Source: Chitinilyticum aquatile DSM 21506
GTDB lineage: Bacteria > Pseudomonadota > Gammaproteobacteria > Burkholderiales > Chitinibacteraceae
NCBI RefSeq assembly: GCF_000430805.1
Contig: NZ_AUMS01000018.1
Span: forward strand, 1-54,150
DNA: 54,150 bases
Direction of reading: 5' to 3'
The notes under the pieces are model-generated. The model was not told the DNA's origin. It saw nothing but the letters and a program-made list of their open reading frames with translations, and ran no database searches. Shown here one piece after another: positions 17,175-26,272 of this stretch (position 1 is its first letter; each line of letters starts with the position of its first letter). A program made the position numbers and the translations under genes.

Positions 17175-18143
17175 TTAAAGAAAATCTTCACCAGCATGAT
17201 CCTTGAACAGATTTGCGCGCCGCAAGTAGCGTAATACTGTTCGAGGATCTTTCTGACCGGTGACTTCCATAATCTTGTACAACTGAACATCCCGCTCACC
17301 AGCGGACGTGATAAAACCTGACCGAAGGCTATGTGCCCCAAACTCAGTGAAGCCGAGTCCAATCTGGTTAGCATAGTTCTTCACCACCCGTGCCATCCAC
17401 TGCGCGCTCAGGCGCTGCTCGGTTGCGGCACCCGCCCAGTCAACGCGTCGGAAAACAGCCCCTTCATCAATCCCCGCAGTGGATAACCAGGCCTTCAGAT
17501 GCGTAACAGGTTGCAGGCGTCGACCATTCAAGATGGGCTTTTCAAATCCACTGCCGCCTTGATCGGTTTTGCCACGCCGGATCAAGCAGACCAAGTTGCC
17601 GGCCTGGTCAAATTTCAGATCGGACACATCGAGTGCAGCCAGTTCTGACCTCCGAAACGCACCTGCAAAGCCTAGTGCAATGATCGCCCTATCACGTAAA
17701 CCTAACAGCGTATCGGGCGTGAGTTGCAACATGCGAAACACCTGATGATCCAGGATGGGCTCTTTTTGATTGCGAGGCAGCGTGCCATGGATACGCCGGA
17801 TACCAGTCAACGTACCCCGCACTAACGGATGGTCTGTCGGTGACGGTAATTCCTTCATCTGATGCACATAGCGAATCGATGCCAAGCGTCTTTCCAAGGT
17901 TACAGCCGCAACACCTGAGTCTGCTTGATCGGAGAGAAACAGCGCCAAGGTTTCGGGAGTAGCCGGTGTCGTTGCCAACTTGAACCGTTCGCACCAGTCA
18001 CAAAAAATCCGAAAGTCTGACTGATATGCCCGTAACGTGGCTGGTGCCAGCTGAGCGCGCAAGTAGCCAATCGCGGCTTCAAAGGATTTTTGCAGCTCAG
18101 CGGGTACACCGCTGAAGCTGGGTTGTGGCGTCAATGTTGTCAT
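17175..18143 (-). CDS. tyrosine recombinase / integrase
   Basis: XerC/D-like site-specific recombinase of 322 residues. The N-terminal SAM-like DNA-binding domain covers about residues 15-110. The catalytic set is readable as R165 (FAGAFRRSEL), K192, H271/R274 (GAHSLRSGF), K298 (TGQKDPRT, in place of the usual His/Trp) and nucleophile Y306 (VLRYLRR). It is convergent with res, with only 55 bp between them. A 28-bp dif-like palindrome lies 40 bp upstream of its start. It may have integrated or resolved an element at this spot; no partner excisionase is seen. Confidence 0.93.
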   Translation of the reverse strand: MTTLTPQPSFSGVPAELQKSFEAAIGYLRAQLAPATLRAYQSDFRIFCDWCERFKLATTPATPETLALFLSDQADSGVAAVTLERRLASIRYVHQMKELPSPTDHPLVRGTLTGIRRIHGTLPRNQKEPILDHQVFRMLQLTPDTLLGLRDRAIIALGFAGAFRRSELAALDVSDLKFDQAGNLVCLIRRGKTDQGGSGFEKPILNGRRLQPVTHLKAWLSTAGIDEGAVFRRVDWAGAATEQRLSAQWMARVVKNYANQIGLGFTEFGAHSLRSGFITSAGERDVQLYKIMEVTGQKDPRTVLRYLRRANLFKDHAGEDFL

Positions 18144-18183
18144 GGCGTGAACTCATCTGGCTCTGCATTCATTCTAGCCGACT

Positions 18184-18211
18184 AGTCATGATAAGTGTCA
18201 TTATCGTGACT
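18184..18211. repeat. dif-like 11-6-11 palindrome, candidate recombination site
   Basis: Left arm AGTCATGATAA (18184-18194), 6-bp spacer GTGTCA, right arm TTATCGTGACT (18201-18211). The arms are inverted repeats with one mismatch. They have the ATAA-N6-TTAT core geometry of XerCD dif sites, with an outer CCGACT/AGTCGG pair (18178-18183, 18215-18220). Its place next to the recombinase start suggests a core site, though an operator is the alternative. Confidence 0.55.
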
Positions 18212-18285
18212 ATAAGTCGGGCCATGTTAAACTGGAATTGCGATTGGACTTCAAAGCAGCTTGCAACACAAACTTGGGGTTACGT

Positions 18286-18473
<188 letters not shown>

Positions 18474-18475
<2 letters not shown>

Positions 18476-18953
18476 CTTTGTTGCACAAATCAAATCAGGG
18501 GAAGACTTCCCCAAATCCCGGACGGACACAGATGAATACTCGTACGATTCTTCCGGTAAGGAATGAGCACCTGCAACGTTTTCTGCAGCCGCTGCAAGGT
18601 ACTGTAATCAGGCACTGGCCAGTCAAATCCGGCCAATTTCAACAGACTGGTGACCATGCCCATGGTTTGGCGGAGCGCCAGATTGAAGAGATTTTTGATC
18701 ATCAGGCAGAACTGAATCGCTGCATTGCAGAATTGTTCGGCGCTCCCCCGTTTGCCGACTGGGCGGCAAACCATGCCATGTCCTAGTCTAGCCAGATCAG
18801 CAGAGAGGCACGTTGACGCAGCGCATGATTGTAGGATTCCCAGCTGGTTATGCGGTACTTTGGCGGGGCTGGCTTGCACATGCAGACAACAACGGATTTG
18901 GTGGCGATGGAGTCAGATCGAGCAGGATGCCTGCCGATTTGTGCTGCAATGCC
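18474..18953 (-). mobile_element. IS5-family remnant, internally deleted
   Basis: The left end GACTTTGTTGCACAAATC and a right end ending GATTTGTGCTGCAATGCC match, with changes, the ends of the other two IS5-type copies in the window. Between them only the N-terminal transposase region can be read, for example FCLMIKNLFNLALRQTMGMV and WPVPDYSTLQRLQKTL, followed by unrelated sequence. The C-terminal catalytic half is gone. At 480 bp it is under half the length of the copy at 41573. Confidence 0.7.
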
Positions 18954-18983
18954 GGCTCGGGCTGAAGGCTGAAAGATTCCGGG

Positions 18984-19577
18984 TTAATTTTCTCCCAAAT
19001 GAAGGCGTCCATTTTTCATCAAATTTGCAATCAGGCCTTCTATATTATTTGGTAAATTCTGATCGCGAATCATTCCAACTAGTTCCCATATAGTGAGTAC
19101 GAATACTTTCTCACAGAAATTGATAGGGCGATCTAATCCTCTAATCGTACTCAGAATACTACTTCTCGCAGAATTGCACTGATCTCTGTCGCCTCCGTGC
19201 AAAATGACTAAGCCAATACTATTGGCGTCCACGTTTGCTGAGTAATACAACTTCGACAAAACTCCGTCGACTGGACTTATTGTTACTCCATCGAAATCCC
19301 CTCCAAATATTTTTGTATCTATACCCTTCTTATGCTTAATGGAGCTAGCTTTCTGAATTTCAATGTAGATTCTTCTTGCTTGAAGGCAAAATAGCAGATC
19401 CATCACTTTGCGACTGTTTTGTACTCTTGGATGATACGTTAAGTGGTAGTTGCTATCGTCTGGGTTGGCAACTCGTGAATAGATTAGTCGCCTTAATATC
19501 TCGCTAACGTCAATAAAGCTCAGTGCGCATAATCCGTCTTCATTATTATAAACGATGCCATATAGTAAGTCATCCAT
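18984..19577 (-). CDS. hypothetical protein, AT-rich
   Basis: 197 residues (MDDLLYGIVYNNEDGLCALS), much more AT-rich than the surrounding genes, so probably of separate origin. A central stretch reads RRIYIEIQKASSIKHKKG, in which E-x-Q after a beta strand faintly resembles a nuclease core, but I would not call it one. No membrane segment or signal peptide. It ends close to the IS5 remnant, so the C-terminus may be altered. Not recognised. Confidence 0.5.
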   Translation of the reverse strand: MDDLLYGIVYNNEDGLCALSFIDVSEILRRLIYSRVANPDDSNYHLTYHPRVQNSRKVMDLLFCLQARRIYIEIQKASSIKHKKGIDTKIFGGDFDGVTISPVDGVLSKLYYSANVDANSIGLVILHGGDRDQCNSARSSILSTIRGLDRPINFCEKVFVLTIWELVGMIRDQNLPNNIEGLIANLMKNGRLHLGEN

Positions 19578-20110
19578 GCTTGCCTTGTTGAGTGCTGTTT
19601 TGATTAACTGCTGCCTATTTAAATATATATTAATATGAAGTGGCGCATTTTTTGCGACTGGCGATATCTATTAAGTTTGATAGGGTGGCTTGCTTATGGT
19701 CTGACTGGGGCGTTATCTATTTAGATGTTTTTTCAATTTATGATCGAATACAATACTTGGAAAGATGGCGAACTAAGGTATGCATTCAATGCGAGATTTA
19801 TGATATACCTTGCAAAATTTCCGATATCCAGCAGCTTTGCAGCCTCGATGTTACTTTTACGAGCAACAAGCCGCACTAGCCAACTTATCTATCCACCTTG
19901 GGTATCAATACAAATCCGTTCCGCTAGCCAAATGCGCAAGTTAATAAATACTGCAATTTGCGCATCTGAATCAGTGATACCGACAACTTCAAGTCTCCCA
20001 AATATCATGCTCTGGTATGCTGGAGGCTTGCAAATAACGCAGCTCAAAGTGTGTTGCATCCATAAGTATGACGGCCATTTCATCACGATGGTCGTTTCTC
20101 GCAGATTGGA
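19578..20110. other. AT-rich intergenic stretch with broken frames
   Basis: No gene I can support. Overlapping short frames exist on both strands (for example 19640-19879 and 19725-20144 plus, 19889-20086 minus) with poor codon structure and no ribosome binding site. The minus-strand phrases VILMDATHFELRYLQ and LSCVICKPPAYQSMIFG look protein-like but sit in different frames, suggesting a decayed gene or transposase. Confidence 0.4.
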
Positions 20111-20218
20111 TCTGCCTCTGCGCTACAGCCCCCCCTTAAAATGATGAAGCATTGGCAGCAGCAAAGGGCCGATTTATTAAAAAAGCGTGCAATCAAAAGA
20201 GAGGAACTGGACAGCTAG
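20111..20218 (+). pseudogene. IS481-like transposase, C-terminal stub
   Basis: The last codons read MKHWQQQRADLLKKRAIKRE then ELDS and a stop (TAG 20216-20218), the usual tail of IS481-type integrase-like transposases. The preceding bases CTGCCTCTGCGCTACAG match, with a short deletion, the LPQRAL-encoding region of the related stub at 50322-50402. Everything upstream is lost. Confidence 0.5.
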
Positions 20219-20517
20219 ACCCCAAGTCTCCCAATAAATTGCAGAATAAAACCACCGAACCATATTAACAACACGGGAACAAGAATAACGATAGAAATTA
20301 TCTTGATTATTTTATTTCTCGCAAAAACACCTCCGAATAAAAATGCTGTCAGAATTATAAATGCAATGAAAATCGCCCACGCCCCGGCAATAAACCCTAA
20401 AACGCATAAGAACAACCACTGATCACACATATATGTATCCTCAAGATGCGGCGGCAATTCAGTCGGAGGCTCAGAGGACGCCAATCGAGACCATAAAATA
20501 CTATCGGGATGGCCCAT
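20215..20517 (-). CDS. hypothetical small membrane protein
   Basis: 100 residues from the ATG at 20517 (MGHPDSILWSRLASSEPPTE); a GTG at 20529 would add four. The second half has two strong membrane helices, around WLFLCVLGFIAGAWAIFIAF and IIKIISIVILVPVLLIWFGG, separated by a short basic loop. The N-terminal third is soluble and Pro/Glu rich. No recognised family; no clear ribosome binding site. Confidence 0.5.
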   Translation of the reverse strand: MGHPDSILWSRLASSEPPTELPPHLEDTYMCDQWLFLCVLGFIAGAWAIFIAFIILTAFLFGGVFARNKIIKIISIVILVPVLLIWFGGFILQFIGRLGV

Positions 20518-20600
20518 GATGGCGTCCACTTGAACGACCAGTTAGATAACGGCCCCCCAGTGTGCCTAAGATACGGTAGCCCAAGTAATTTGAAGATTTC

Positions 20601-20939
20601 TCAAGAAAACCACTGTTTGAGGGTTTCTTTCGCCCTCTGAGCATGCTCATCCTTGATATGAGCAGCAGTTGTCGCTACGGCAGCAACAAGCACACCCAAG
20701 TCATCGGTGTAACCGATAATAGGTGTTATATCGGGAATGGCATCAATTGGTGAAATAAAGTAACCCAATGCCCCGTAAATGACGCCCTTGGCCCAAACTG
20801 GCGTGTCTGGATCTGATGCAGCGTAGTAAAGCTTTAGAGCAGGCTCTAGAACAGATTCGCCCGCTGCTTTGGCGTAGCCTTTGACTTTATCCCAAAAGCT
20901 GCCGTCCGAATAAGCTTGCGTGTATTGGTTCTCAGACAT
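20601..20939 (-). CDS. YkvA-like DUF1232 protein
   Basis: 112 residues with the DUF1232 signature VIYGALGYFISPIDAIPDITPIIGYTDDLGVL split here by position: the proline/aspartate-rich motif SPIDAIPD at about residues 63-70 and the GYTDDLG box at about 76-82. The family consists of small membrane-associated proteins of unknown function, widely spread in proteobacteria. AGGAG-like GGGAGGATC precedes the start. It is a single gene between decayed regions. Confidence 0.85.
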   Translation of the reverse strand: MSENQYTQAYSDGSFWDKVKGYAKAAGESVLEPALKLYYAASDPDTPVWAKGVIYGALGYFISPIDAIPDITPIIGYTDDLGVLVAAVATTAAHIKDEHAQRAKETLKQWFS

Positions 20940-21299
20940 TTGATCCTCCCGTAAAAATTAAGAATGGATGAAGAAGTTACGGCAATGATGTTCAGATGCC
21001 GAACATGATATATACACCAGTGTAGGCATTAATGTATTTTTGTGTATTTTCTCACATAATCACAGAACTGTATGCTGATGTGAATATGTCAGATTGTTCC
21101 CAACCACAATTACCTCCCCCTTAAATAATCGAGTTACAAATTTTATCAGCTTGACCACTATACGTGGGCTGGGTAATCACTACCAATCAGATTAGTGCAT
21201 AAACGTCACATCAAGCACACTCAAGCACCATTAGTTAATTCTGCTTTTACCTAAAAGGCAACATATTTTCTTGCAAGTAAATAATGCGCAGAACTACAA
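20940..21299. other. intergenic region, nothing identified
   Basis: 360 bp, AT-rich, with short oligo-A/T tracts. I find no ORF with coding character, no hairpin followed by a T-run, and no repeat shared with the rest of the window. Confidence 0.5.
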
Positions 21300-22001
21300 C
21301 TACTTTATATAATAAGATAGTGAGAACCAGATTACAATAAGCAGCATGGAAATTACAAATAAGCCGGCCGCTCCATTGGGCCGCACTGATCCAGCATAAC
21401 CGATAAGCGTTGTTGCAATGTTCTTTTTAGTACGATTCAGCGATTGCCAATGAGTGATTGCTTTAAGCAAAGAAAACAGGCCCGTACCTACAGCCGTGGA
21501 CAGTAGAAACACTCTAAATACCACAAATATATCAAGTTCCCCATATGAGATTTTTTTATAGATAAATCCAACTATTGCCATTGCAATGGCTGCAGAAACA
21601 GAAAGCGCAATATTTGTATAAAGCGTCTTGCGACTTTTTATGGCGGCATCCTCGAATTCTGTTTTTAGCTGAGCGAGTTTTTCTGAAACAAGTGAAGATG
21701 CTTCAGCCTTTGCTATAGCGAGCCGTTCGTCGATGGTAGATGCTAATTTTTCAGATGCGTAGTCAATCAGAATCACCAGCTCCTCTTTCGTAAAACGCCG
21801 TTGATTATGTATCTCTTCTGAAAGCATCTTAATATTCGCTTCCACCTGCTTTCCTGCCTCAAAAATTACTTGTGAAAGTTCCTGCCCTGCTTGCGTTAAA
21901 GAACTCTTAACTAATGGATCGACTTTTTCATCTATTAATTCCCCGGCCGCTGCTTTTACTTGCGCGAGTTCTTTTGACCAATCTGTGTTAATAAGTGCCA
22001 T
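21300..22001 (-). CDS. hypothetical protein, coiled coil plus three membrane helices
   Basis: 233 residues from the ATG at 22001 (MALINTDWSK). Residues about 10-130 form an amphipathic, heptad-like helical region rich in Ala, Glu and Lys (for example EEIHNQRRFTKEELVILIDY). Three hydrophobic segments follow: around 133-150 (LYTNIALSVSAAIAMAIVGF), 160-180 and 212-230. The layout, a cytoplasmic coiled coil anchored by C-terminal membrane helices, is common for phage-defence or stress proteins of unknown function. Not recognised further. Confidence 0.65.
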   Translation of the reverse strand: MALINTDWSKELAQVKAAAGELIDEKVDPLVKSSLTQAGQELSQVIFEAGKQVEANIKMLSEEIHNQRRFTKEELVILIDYASEKLASTIDERLAIAKAEASSLVSEKLAQLKTEFEDAAIKSRKTLYTNIALSVSAAIAMAIVGFIYKKISYGELDIFVVFRVFLLSTAVGTGLFSLLKAITHWQSLNRTKKNIATTLIGYAGSVRPNGAAGLFVISMLLIVIWFSLSYYIK

Positions 22002-22007
22002 AGTCAT

Positions 22008-22837
22008 CTATCTTTAATTATTGAAATTGAAACCACAATAAACCAGAATATAAAGGGGAAAAGGCATACGTTTCCTCCGTAAGAGTAAAATCCGCACTAT
22101 CCATTACATATAAAATATTAATAAAATCAAAGCAATAAGTTGCACTTGGTAGTTGGCCTCATGATCGTTTCCATGGCTTGAAACTATGAAACATGTTAGT
22201 GCTTTATTCAAGCATGGCATCGACTTTTATTCATTTTATGAAACACGTAGATATTAATGCAACACTTTTCGAGGCTTTGCCAATGTTCTTCAAAGTTCAT
22301 GACGAGCAGTGTACTACGAGTCCTTTTGCTCGGTTTTTTATAACTAACTCCACTTCCCCGTGCAACCACAGAAGGTCCAACACTCCATTTAGGTCTTCAG
22401 CAAGAGCTATGGTAAAGTAGGTCTTCAATTTCAGATATATTCCCAGATCGATACCTAACACCTTGGTCGTTAGGTACCAGGCCGTCCCGGGCTCCAAATA
22501 AATATGATGGGATCCCGGATAATGAAATTCTGGTGTCTGTTATTGGCGGCCTCACAGACAGCACAAAGGCTTGTCATGCTGCAGCTTCCAGCCGAGAATG
22601 CGAAACGGCTTCAATTTGCAATTAACCATTTTCGAATTGCTACCGCAGTAGAATCAGCATCTTTTTTTGTCATGATAAGGCTCAAGATGATCATTAAATG
22701 TCCCCATGCGCACATGCCAGCACCACATTGCGTATGCCACACAGAGCGTGTTCGATAGGAACCCGGCTCACACAAGCAAACACAGAACGTCATGCTTCTG
22801 TTATTTTTCGTAATCATTACCTCACACGGCACTGAGT
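22008..22837. other. 830-bp region of decayed or non-coding DNA
   Basis: No clear gene. A 66-codon minus-strand frame at 22297-22497 (MEPGTAWYLTTKVLGIDLGI) has protein-like composition and might be the remnant of a larger gene. A hairpin TACCTAAC / GTTAGGTA lies at 22452-22476 just upstream of its start. The part 22504-22837 has no frame with coding character. The composition drops abruptly from the neighbouring helicase gene. Confidence 0.4.
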
Positions 22838-24466
22838 ATGGCCAGACTTCATCCAAGCACCCTGCCATCGGTTCAAACCCATGGCGGTATGTATCGTGAG
22901 CTGCAAATCATCGAACAACTGGTGCAGCAACTTTCAGATCACTACACGGTTTTTCATCATCTGGATTGGGCCCGGGTCGATGCTGGACGCGAACATCATG
23001 GTGAGCTGGATGTTGTCGTAATGAACGGATGTGGCGATCTCGTCATCTGTGAAATCAAGGCAGGGGATGTGTTGGAGCGTGAAGGTCAATATTTCAAGCT
23101 CTACACGTCCGGCGAGAAGAATGTCAGCAGGCAGTGCCAAATCCAGCAGCGTGTATTGCAGGGTCGTTTAAATGAAGTGGGAATCAGCAATGCTCATGTA
23201 GCAATGTTCCTAGTCTTGCCAGATTACCGCTGCCTCAAAGGAGCCGGCTTGGCACTCCCCCGATCCTTGATTGTTGACGCTAGAGAATGCCATGCACTGG
23301 CACAGCGGGTGCGAGAAGTGCTTCCTGAAACAAGTTTGTCGGCACAAGGCGAGCGGGTTTCGGCTTTCCTGAAAAACCTATTCCAGATCCAGTTGGACTT
23401 GTCAGCTCGTGCGAAACAGCTTGCAAATACTGTCCATCAACTCGCTGGTGGGCTGTCTACCTGGATACCGAGGATTCGTCACAACAGCGGCATCATCCAG
23501 GTTCAAGGCACAGCAGGCTCTGGAAAAACGCAACTTGCGTTCCAGCTGCTGGAGCAATCTACGGCTAAGGAACACGCGCTATACGTCTGTTATAACCGCG
23601 CGCTTGCAGACTGCATGATTGCCAGTCTGCCTCCCCGCGTGCAGGCACAAACATTTCATGAAGGCTGTGTCAGCCTCTGGCGCCAACGGAAAGGTGAACC
23701 CAATTTTGCAGATCCCGAGTTTTTCAAGGAATCCGAGCGCCATTATCTCGAGCATGAATTTCAGCCACGGTATGACCTGCTGATCGTGGATGAATCGCAG
23801 GACTTCGAACCGGAATGGATTTTGGCTCTGGCGAAGCAACTCAAAGAGAATGGTCGGATGTATGTGCTGGGCGACGAAGACCAACGAGTCTATAGCCGCG
23901 AGGCCTTCGATATTCCCGAGGCAGTTTGCATCGACAGTCCAGATAACTATCGAACACCGCGCATGGTTTGCGCCATGATCAACGCGCTGGGACTGGGCAG
24001 CCGAGTTATCGAAGCCCGTTCACCTCTGGAAGGCTCGCTTCCATCCATGCGTCTGTACTCTGAAACTGACAATGATCTTTTTAGCGCAACCCGCGCTGCT
24101 GTGAATGAGTTCGAAAAGGCAGGGTATGCCTTGTCTGATATCGTGGTGTTGAGTTTCCGAGGCCATCGGCATTCTGCACTGTGTTCACTTGATCAACTGG
24201 GTAGCTGGAATGTCAAAAGTTTTACCGGCAACTATGACAACGATGGCAATCCGATCTGGCGGGACGGGGAACTCCTGATCGACAGCATCAGCCGCTATAA
24301 AGGGCAATCATCGCCCGCTGTCGTGCTAACCGAGCTCGATTTCACCGAACTGGATGAGCAAACTCGGCGTCGGCTGTTTGTGGGCATGACTCGGGCAAGC
24401 ATGGCCGTCAGCATGGTGATGACCGCGGAGGCTGAGCAGATACTCATGAAGCAGCTGGGCGCGTAA
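22838..24466 (+). CDS. NERD-like nuclease fused to SF1 (UvrD-like) helicase
   Basis: 542 residues. The N-terminal 80 residues contain a NERD/PD-(D/E)XK-type core, GELDVVVMNG (D58) and LVICEIKAG (E72, K74). An SF1 helicase follows: Walker A GTAGSGKT at 224-231, motif Ia CYNRALAD, motif II VDESQDF at 318-323, motif III GDEDQRVY and a C-terminal SRYKGQSSPAVVL/FVGMTRA block (motifs V-VI). Such two-part proteins act on DNA ends and are frequent in defence islands. A short 85-residue gene follows 58 bp downstream on the same strand. The start is the ATG at 22838; M18 is an alternative. Confidence 0.85.
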   Translation: MARLHPSTLPSVQTHGGMYRELQIIEQLVQQLSDHYTVFHHLDWARVDAGREHHGELDVVVMNGCGDLVICEIKAGDVLEREGQYFKLYTSGEKNVSRQCQIQQRVLQGRLNEVGISNAHVAMFLVLPDYRCLKGAGLALPRSLIVDARECHALAQRVREVLPETSLSAQGERVSAFLKNLFQIQLDLSARAKQLANTVHQLAGGLSTWIPRIRHNSGIIQVQGTAGSGKTQLAFQLLEQSTAKEHALYVCYNRALADCMIASLPPRVQAQTFHEGCVSLWRQRKGEPNFADPEFFKESERHYLEHEFQPRYDLLIVDESQDFEPEWILALAKQLKENGRMYVLGDEDQRVYSREAFDIPEAVCIDSPDNYRTPRMVCAMINALGLGSRVIEARSPLEGSLPSMRLYSETDNDLFSATRAAVNEFEKAGYALSDIVVLSFRGHRHSALCSLDQLGSWNVKSFTGNYDNDGNPIWRDGELLIDSISRYKGQSSPAVVLTELDFTELDEQTRRRLFVGMTRASMAVSMVMTAEAEQILMKQLGA

Positions 24467-24524
24467 GAGTACAAGTCTGCCTGTTATTATGCGATTTGGC
24501 GCCTCAACTGCTTAGGGACATGTA

Positions 24525-24782
24525 ATGCCTAACGATATCGATCTGATCTTTTCTCCTCTGCAGCAGATGTACACCGTAAACGAACAAACGGTGGAGGTGT
24601 GCATCTACCGCCTGCCTGATTCAGGCTGGACACTTGAGGTCGTGGATCAATACAACAACTCCACCATCTTCGATGGTGAGTTCGAAAGCGATCAGGACGC
24701 CTTCGATCTGTTCCTTTGTGAAATCAGAGAACATGGCATCGAATCATTCATCGGCCTAGCGCCAGGTAAAGTAGTCCATTGA
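24525..24782 (+). CDS. hypothetical acidic protein downstream of the NERD helicase
   Basis: 85 residues, acidic (MPNDIDLIFSPLQQMYTVNE), without cysteines beyond two and without membrane segments. AGGGAC lies seven bases upstream. It is 58 bp after the helicase gene and convergent with the Fic gene, so it is probably the second gene of a two-gene unit. The EVCIYRLPDSGWTLEVVDQY part looks like a small beta-sheet domain. No family recognised. Confidence 0.6.
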   Translation: MPNDIDLIFSPLQQMYTVNEQTVEVCIYRLPDSGWTLEVVDQYNNSTIFDGEFESDQDAFDLFLCEIREHGIESFIGLAPGKVVH

Positions 24783-24802
24783 TCCTGGACCGACGGCAAG
24801 GA

Positions 24803-26164
24803 TTAATGCCGATGAACGGCCTTCCATGCAGTGTATTCGGACGGTCGTAATCCGTAGCGCGCCAGTACCCCCTCATGCAGTCTGCGGAGCTCTTCAACAA
24901 TCAGTGCCTGTACGGCAGCTTGTTCATCCTCGTGAATACGTTCAGCCACGGCGCACTGAATACAGGAAAACGGTTCAAGTTCCGGGTGCGTGATGACTTC
25001 ACGAATGGTTTGCTTGATGAAATCACGCCATGCTAAGCGAAGGGGGTCAGGCTCGGCCAAGTCTTGTTTGATCGCCAGATATTCCTGCGTAGAACGTTCA
25101 TAGGCCCAGACATACAGATCACGTAAAAGCTCGACGCGAGTCATTTCGTATACGCCGAGAGTAGCTCGACTGTAAGCTTGCTCCGGCACATCCAGAAAAG
25201 TTAGTGGACATAGGTTAGCTCTGAACAGCGGCAGATTCGCGGCCAATCGCGAGGTACGCTTGTTGATGTCGGCAAAAGGTTGCAGGTAGGGCAAATGCAC
25301 CATCATGAAGAAGGATTGCTCAAACGGATCGGCAATCTGGTTGGCTTTGCCCAAAAGCACCCCCAGTGCGTCGTCGATCTGCTGCGGTGTTGAGAGCGGG
25401 CGATAAACACTTTTGCCGATATCGACGGCGTGCTGGCGAATTCGCCCCTCATCGGCGGGATTGGGCAGCAAGTTTTCTGCCAAAGCGCTGTGCAAGTTCA
25501 TCAGCGTGTAGCGGTTGAATTCCGCACCATCGATGTTTCCAACTAGCAGTTCAATCGCTGTTTTATGGTTCAGGATCATCTGTGTTTCGATGGCCGCCTT
25601 GCCACGTGCAGCCTTGCCATGCTCGATCAACTCACGCGTGTCGAGCCGGGAATAGGTATTGCCTTCCAGATGACTTGATGCCCATGATAGGTCGATGAGC
25701 AATCGGTTCAGAATGGCGCGGCTGTAGGTACCCGCAGGTTCTCGAGCGTCAGCCGTCCTGCCCATCCGATGTAATTGGCGGCGCAGCGGCTCCGACAAAT
25801 ACCATGTCTCATTGGGGCGGTAAGCATCAAGCAAATCTCGCTGGTAGCCTACCGGCTTGCGTGCCTCCAGAGGTTGGTCGATATAGGCAAGGATGTCCTG
25901 GCTATCAGCAGACAGTGGAATGAAAGGCGGGAAACGATCGACTATGGTGGCTGGTACAGCGCTGCCAGATTGAGTATCTGCACGAAAATAGCGACGAGCC
26001 CGACCTTCGCCTTCGGCTTTGACTTGCCTGCTATCAATCAGCTTTGCGATCAGACGCTGCGCAGTTCGCCTGGCGATGCCGGGGTGCGCGGTCAGCAGTT
26101 CGGCCAGTGTCAATCCGTTCTCGGATGCTTGGATACTGTTCAGTAACTCTGAGGTAGATGACAT
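24803..26164 (-). CDS. Fic-domain protein with N-terminal winged HTH, altered active site
   Basis: 453 residues from the ATG at 26164; the in-frame ATG at 26200 lies within the repeat cluster. An N-terminal winged-helix region (about residues 5-62, with LAELLTAHPGIARRTAQRLI) should bind DNA. An inhibitory-helix motif SxxxEG is present at S163-E167-G168 (SSHLEG). The Fic core reads LQPFADINKRTSR at about 294-306. Relative to HxFx(D/E)GNGRxxR, the catalytic His is Gln (Q295) and both Gly are replaced (I300, K302), while D299, N301, R303 and R306 are kept. Normal AMP transfer is therefore doubtful. Autoregulation through the HTH is likely. Confidence 0.88.
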   Translation of the reverse strand: MSSTSELLNSIQASENGLTLAELLTAHPGIARRTAQRLIAKLIDSRQVKAEGEGRARRYFRADTQSGSAVPATIVDRFPPFIPLSADSQDILAYIDQPLEARKPVGYQRDLLDAYRPNETWYLSEPLRRQLHRMGRTADAREPAGTYSRAILNRLLIDLSWASSHLEGNTYSRLDTRELIEHGKAARGKAAIETQMILNHKTAIELLVGNIDGAEFNRYTLMNLHSALAENLLPNPADEGRIRQHAVDIGKSVYRPLSTPQQIDDALGVLLGKANQIADPFEQSFFMMVHLPYLQPFADINKRTSRLAANLPLFRANLCPLTFLDVPEQAYSRATLGVYEMTRVELLRDLYVWAYERSTQEYLAIKQDLAEPDPLRLAWRDFIKQTIREVITHPELEPFSCIQCAVAERIHEDEQAAVQALIVEELRRLHEGVLARYGLRPSEYTAWKAVHRH

Positions 26165-26171
26165 CGCGTTG

Positions 26172-26272
26172 TGGCGCCGTACGGGATATATGTGGCGCAA
26201 TTATGGCGCTATTTATGAAACTGCGCCAAAACTAGCGCGAAAAAATGGCGCAGTTCACGGCAAACTGCGCCA
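26172..26272. promoter_or_regulatory. cluster of TGGCGC/GCGCCA repeats upstream of the Fic gene
   Basis: TGGCGCN occurs at 26172, 26193, 26204 and 26246 and its complement TGCGCCA at 26222 and 26266, six copies in 101 bp, starting eight bases upstream of the Fic start. A related TAGCGCG is at 26234. The spacing of the first three is 21 and 11 bp, near helical repeats. This is a probable operator for the HTH of the Fic protein. Confidence 0.6.

Noticed and set aside
19725..20144. 139-residue plus-strand frame as a gene
   Set aside because: Its tail runs into the IS481 stub in another frame, codon structure is poor and there is no ribosome binding site.
21000..21300. Possible short repeats or CRISPR-like spacing in the AT-rich gap
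   Set aside because: No repeat unit occurs more than twice and spacing is irregular; no CRISPR array is present anywhere in the window.
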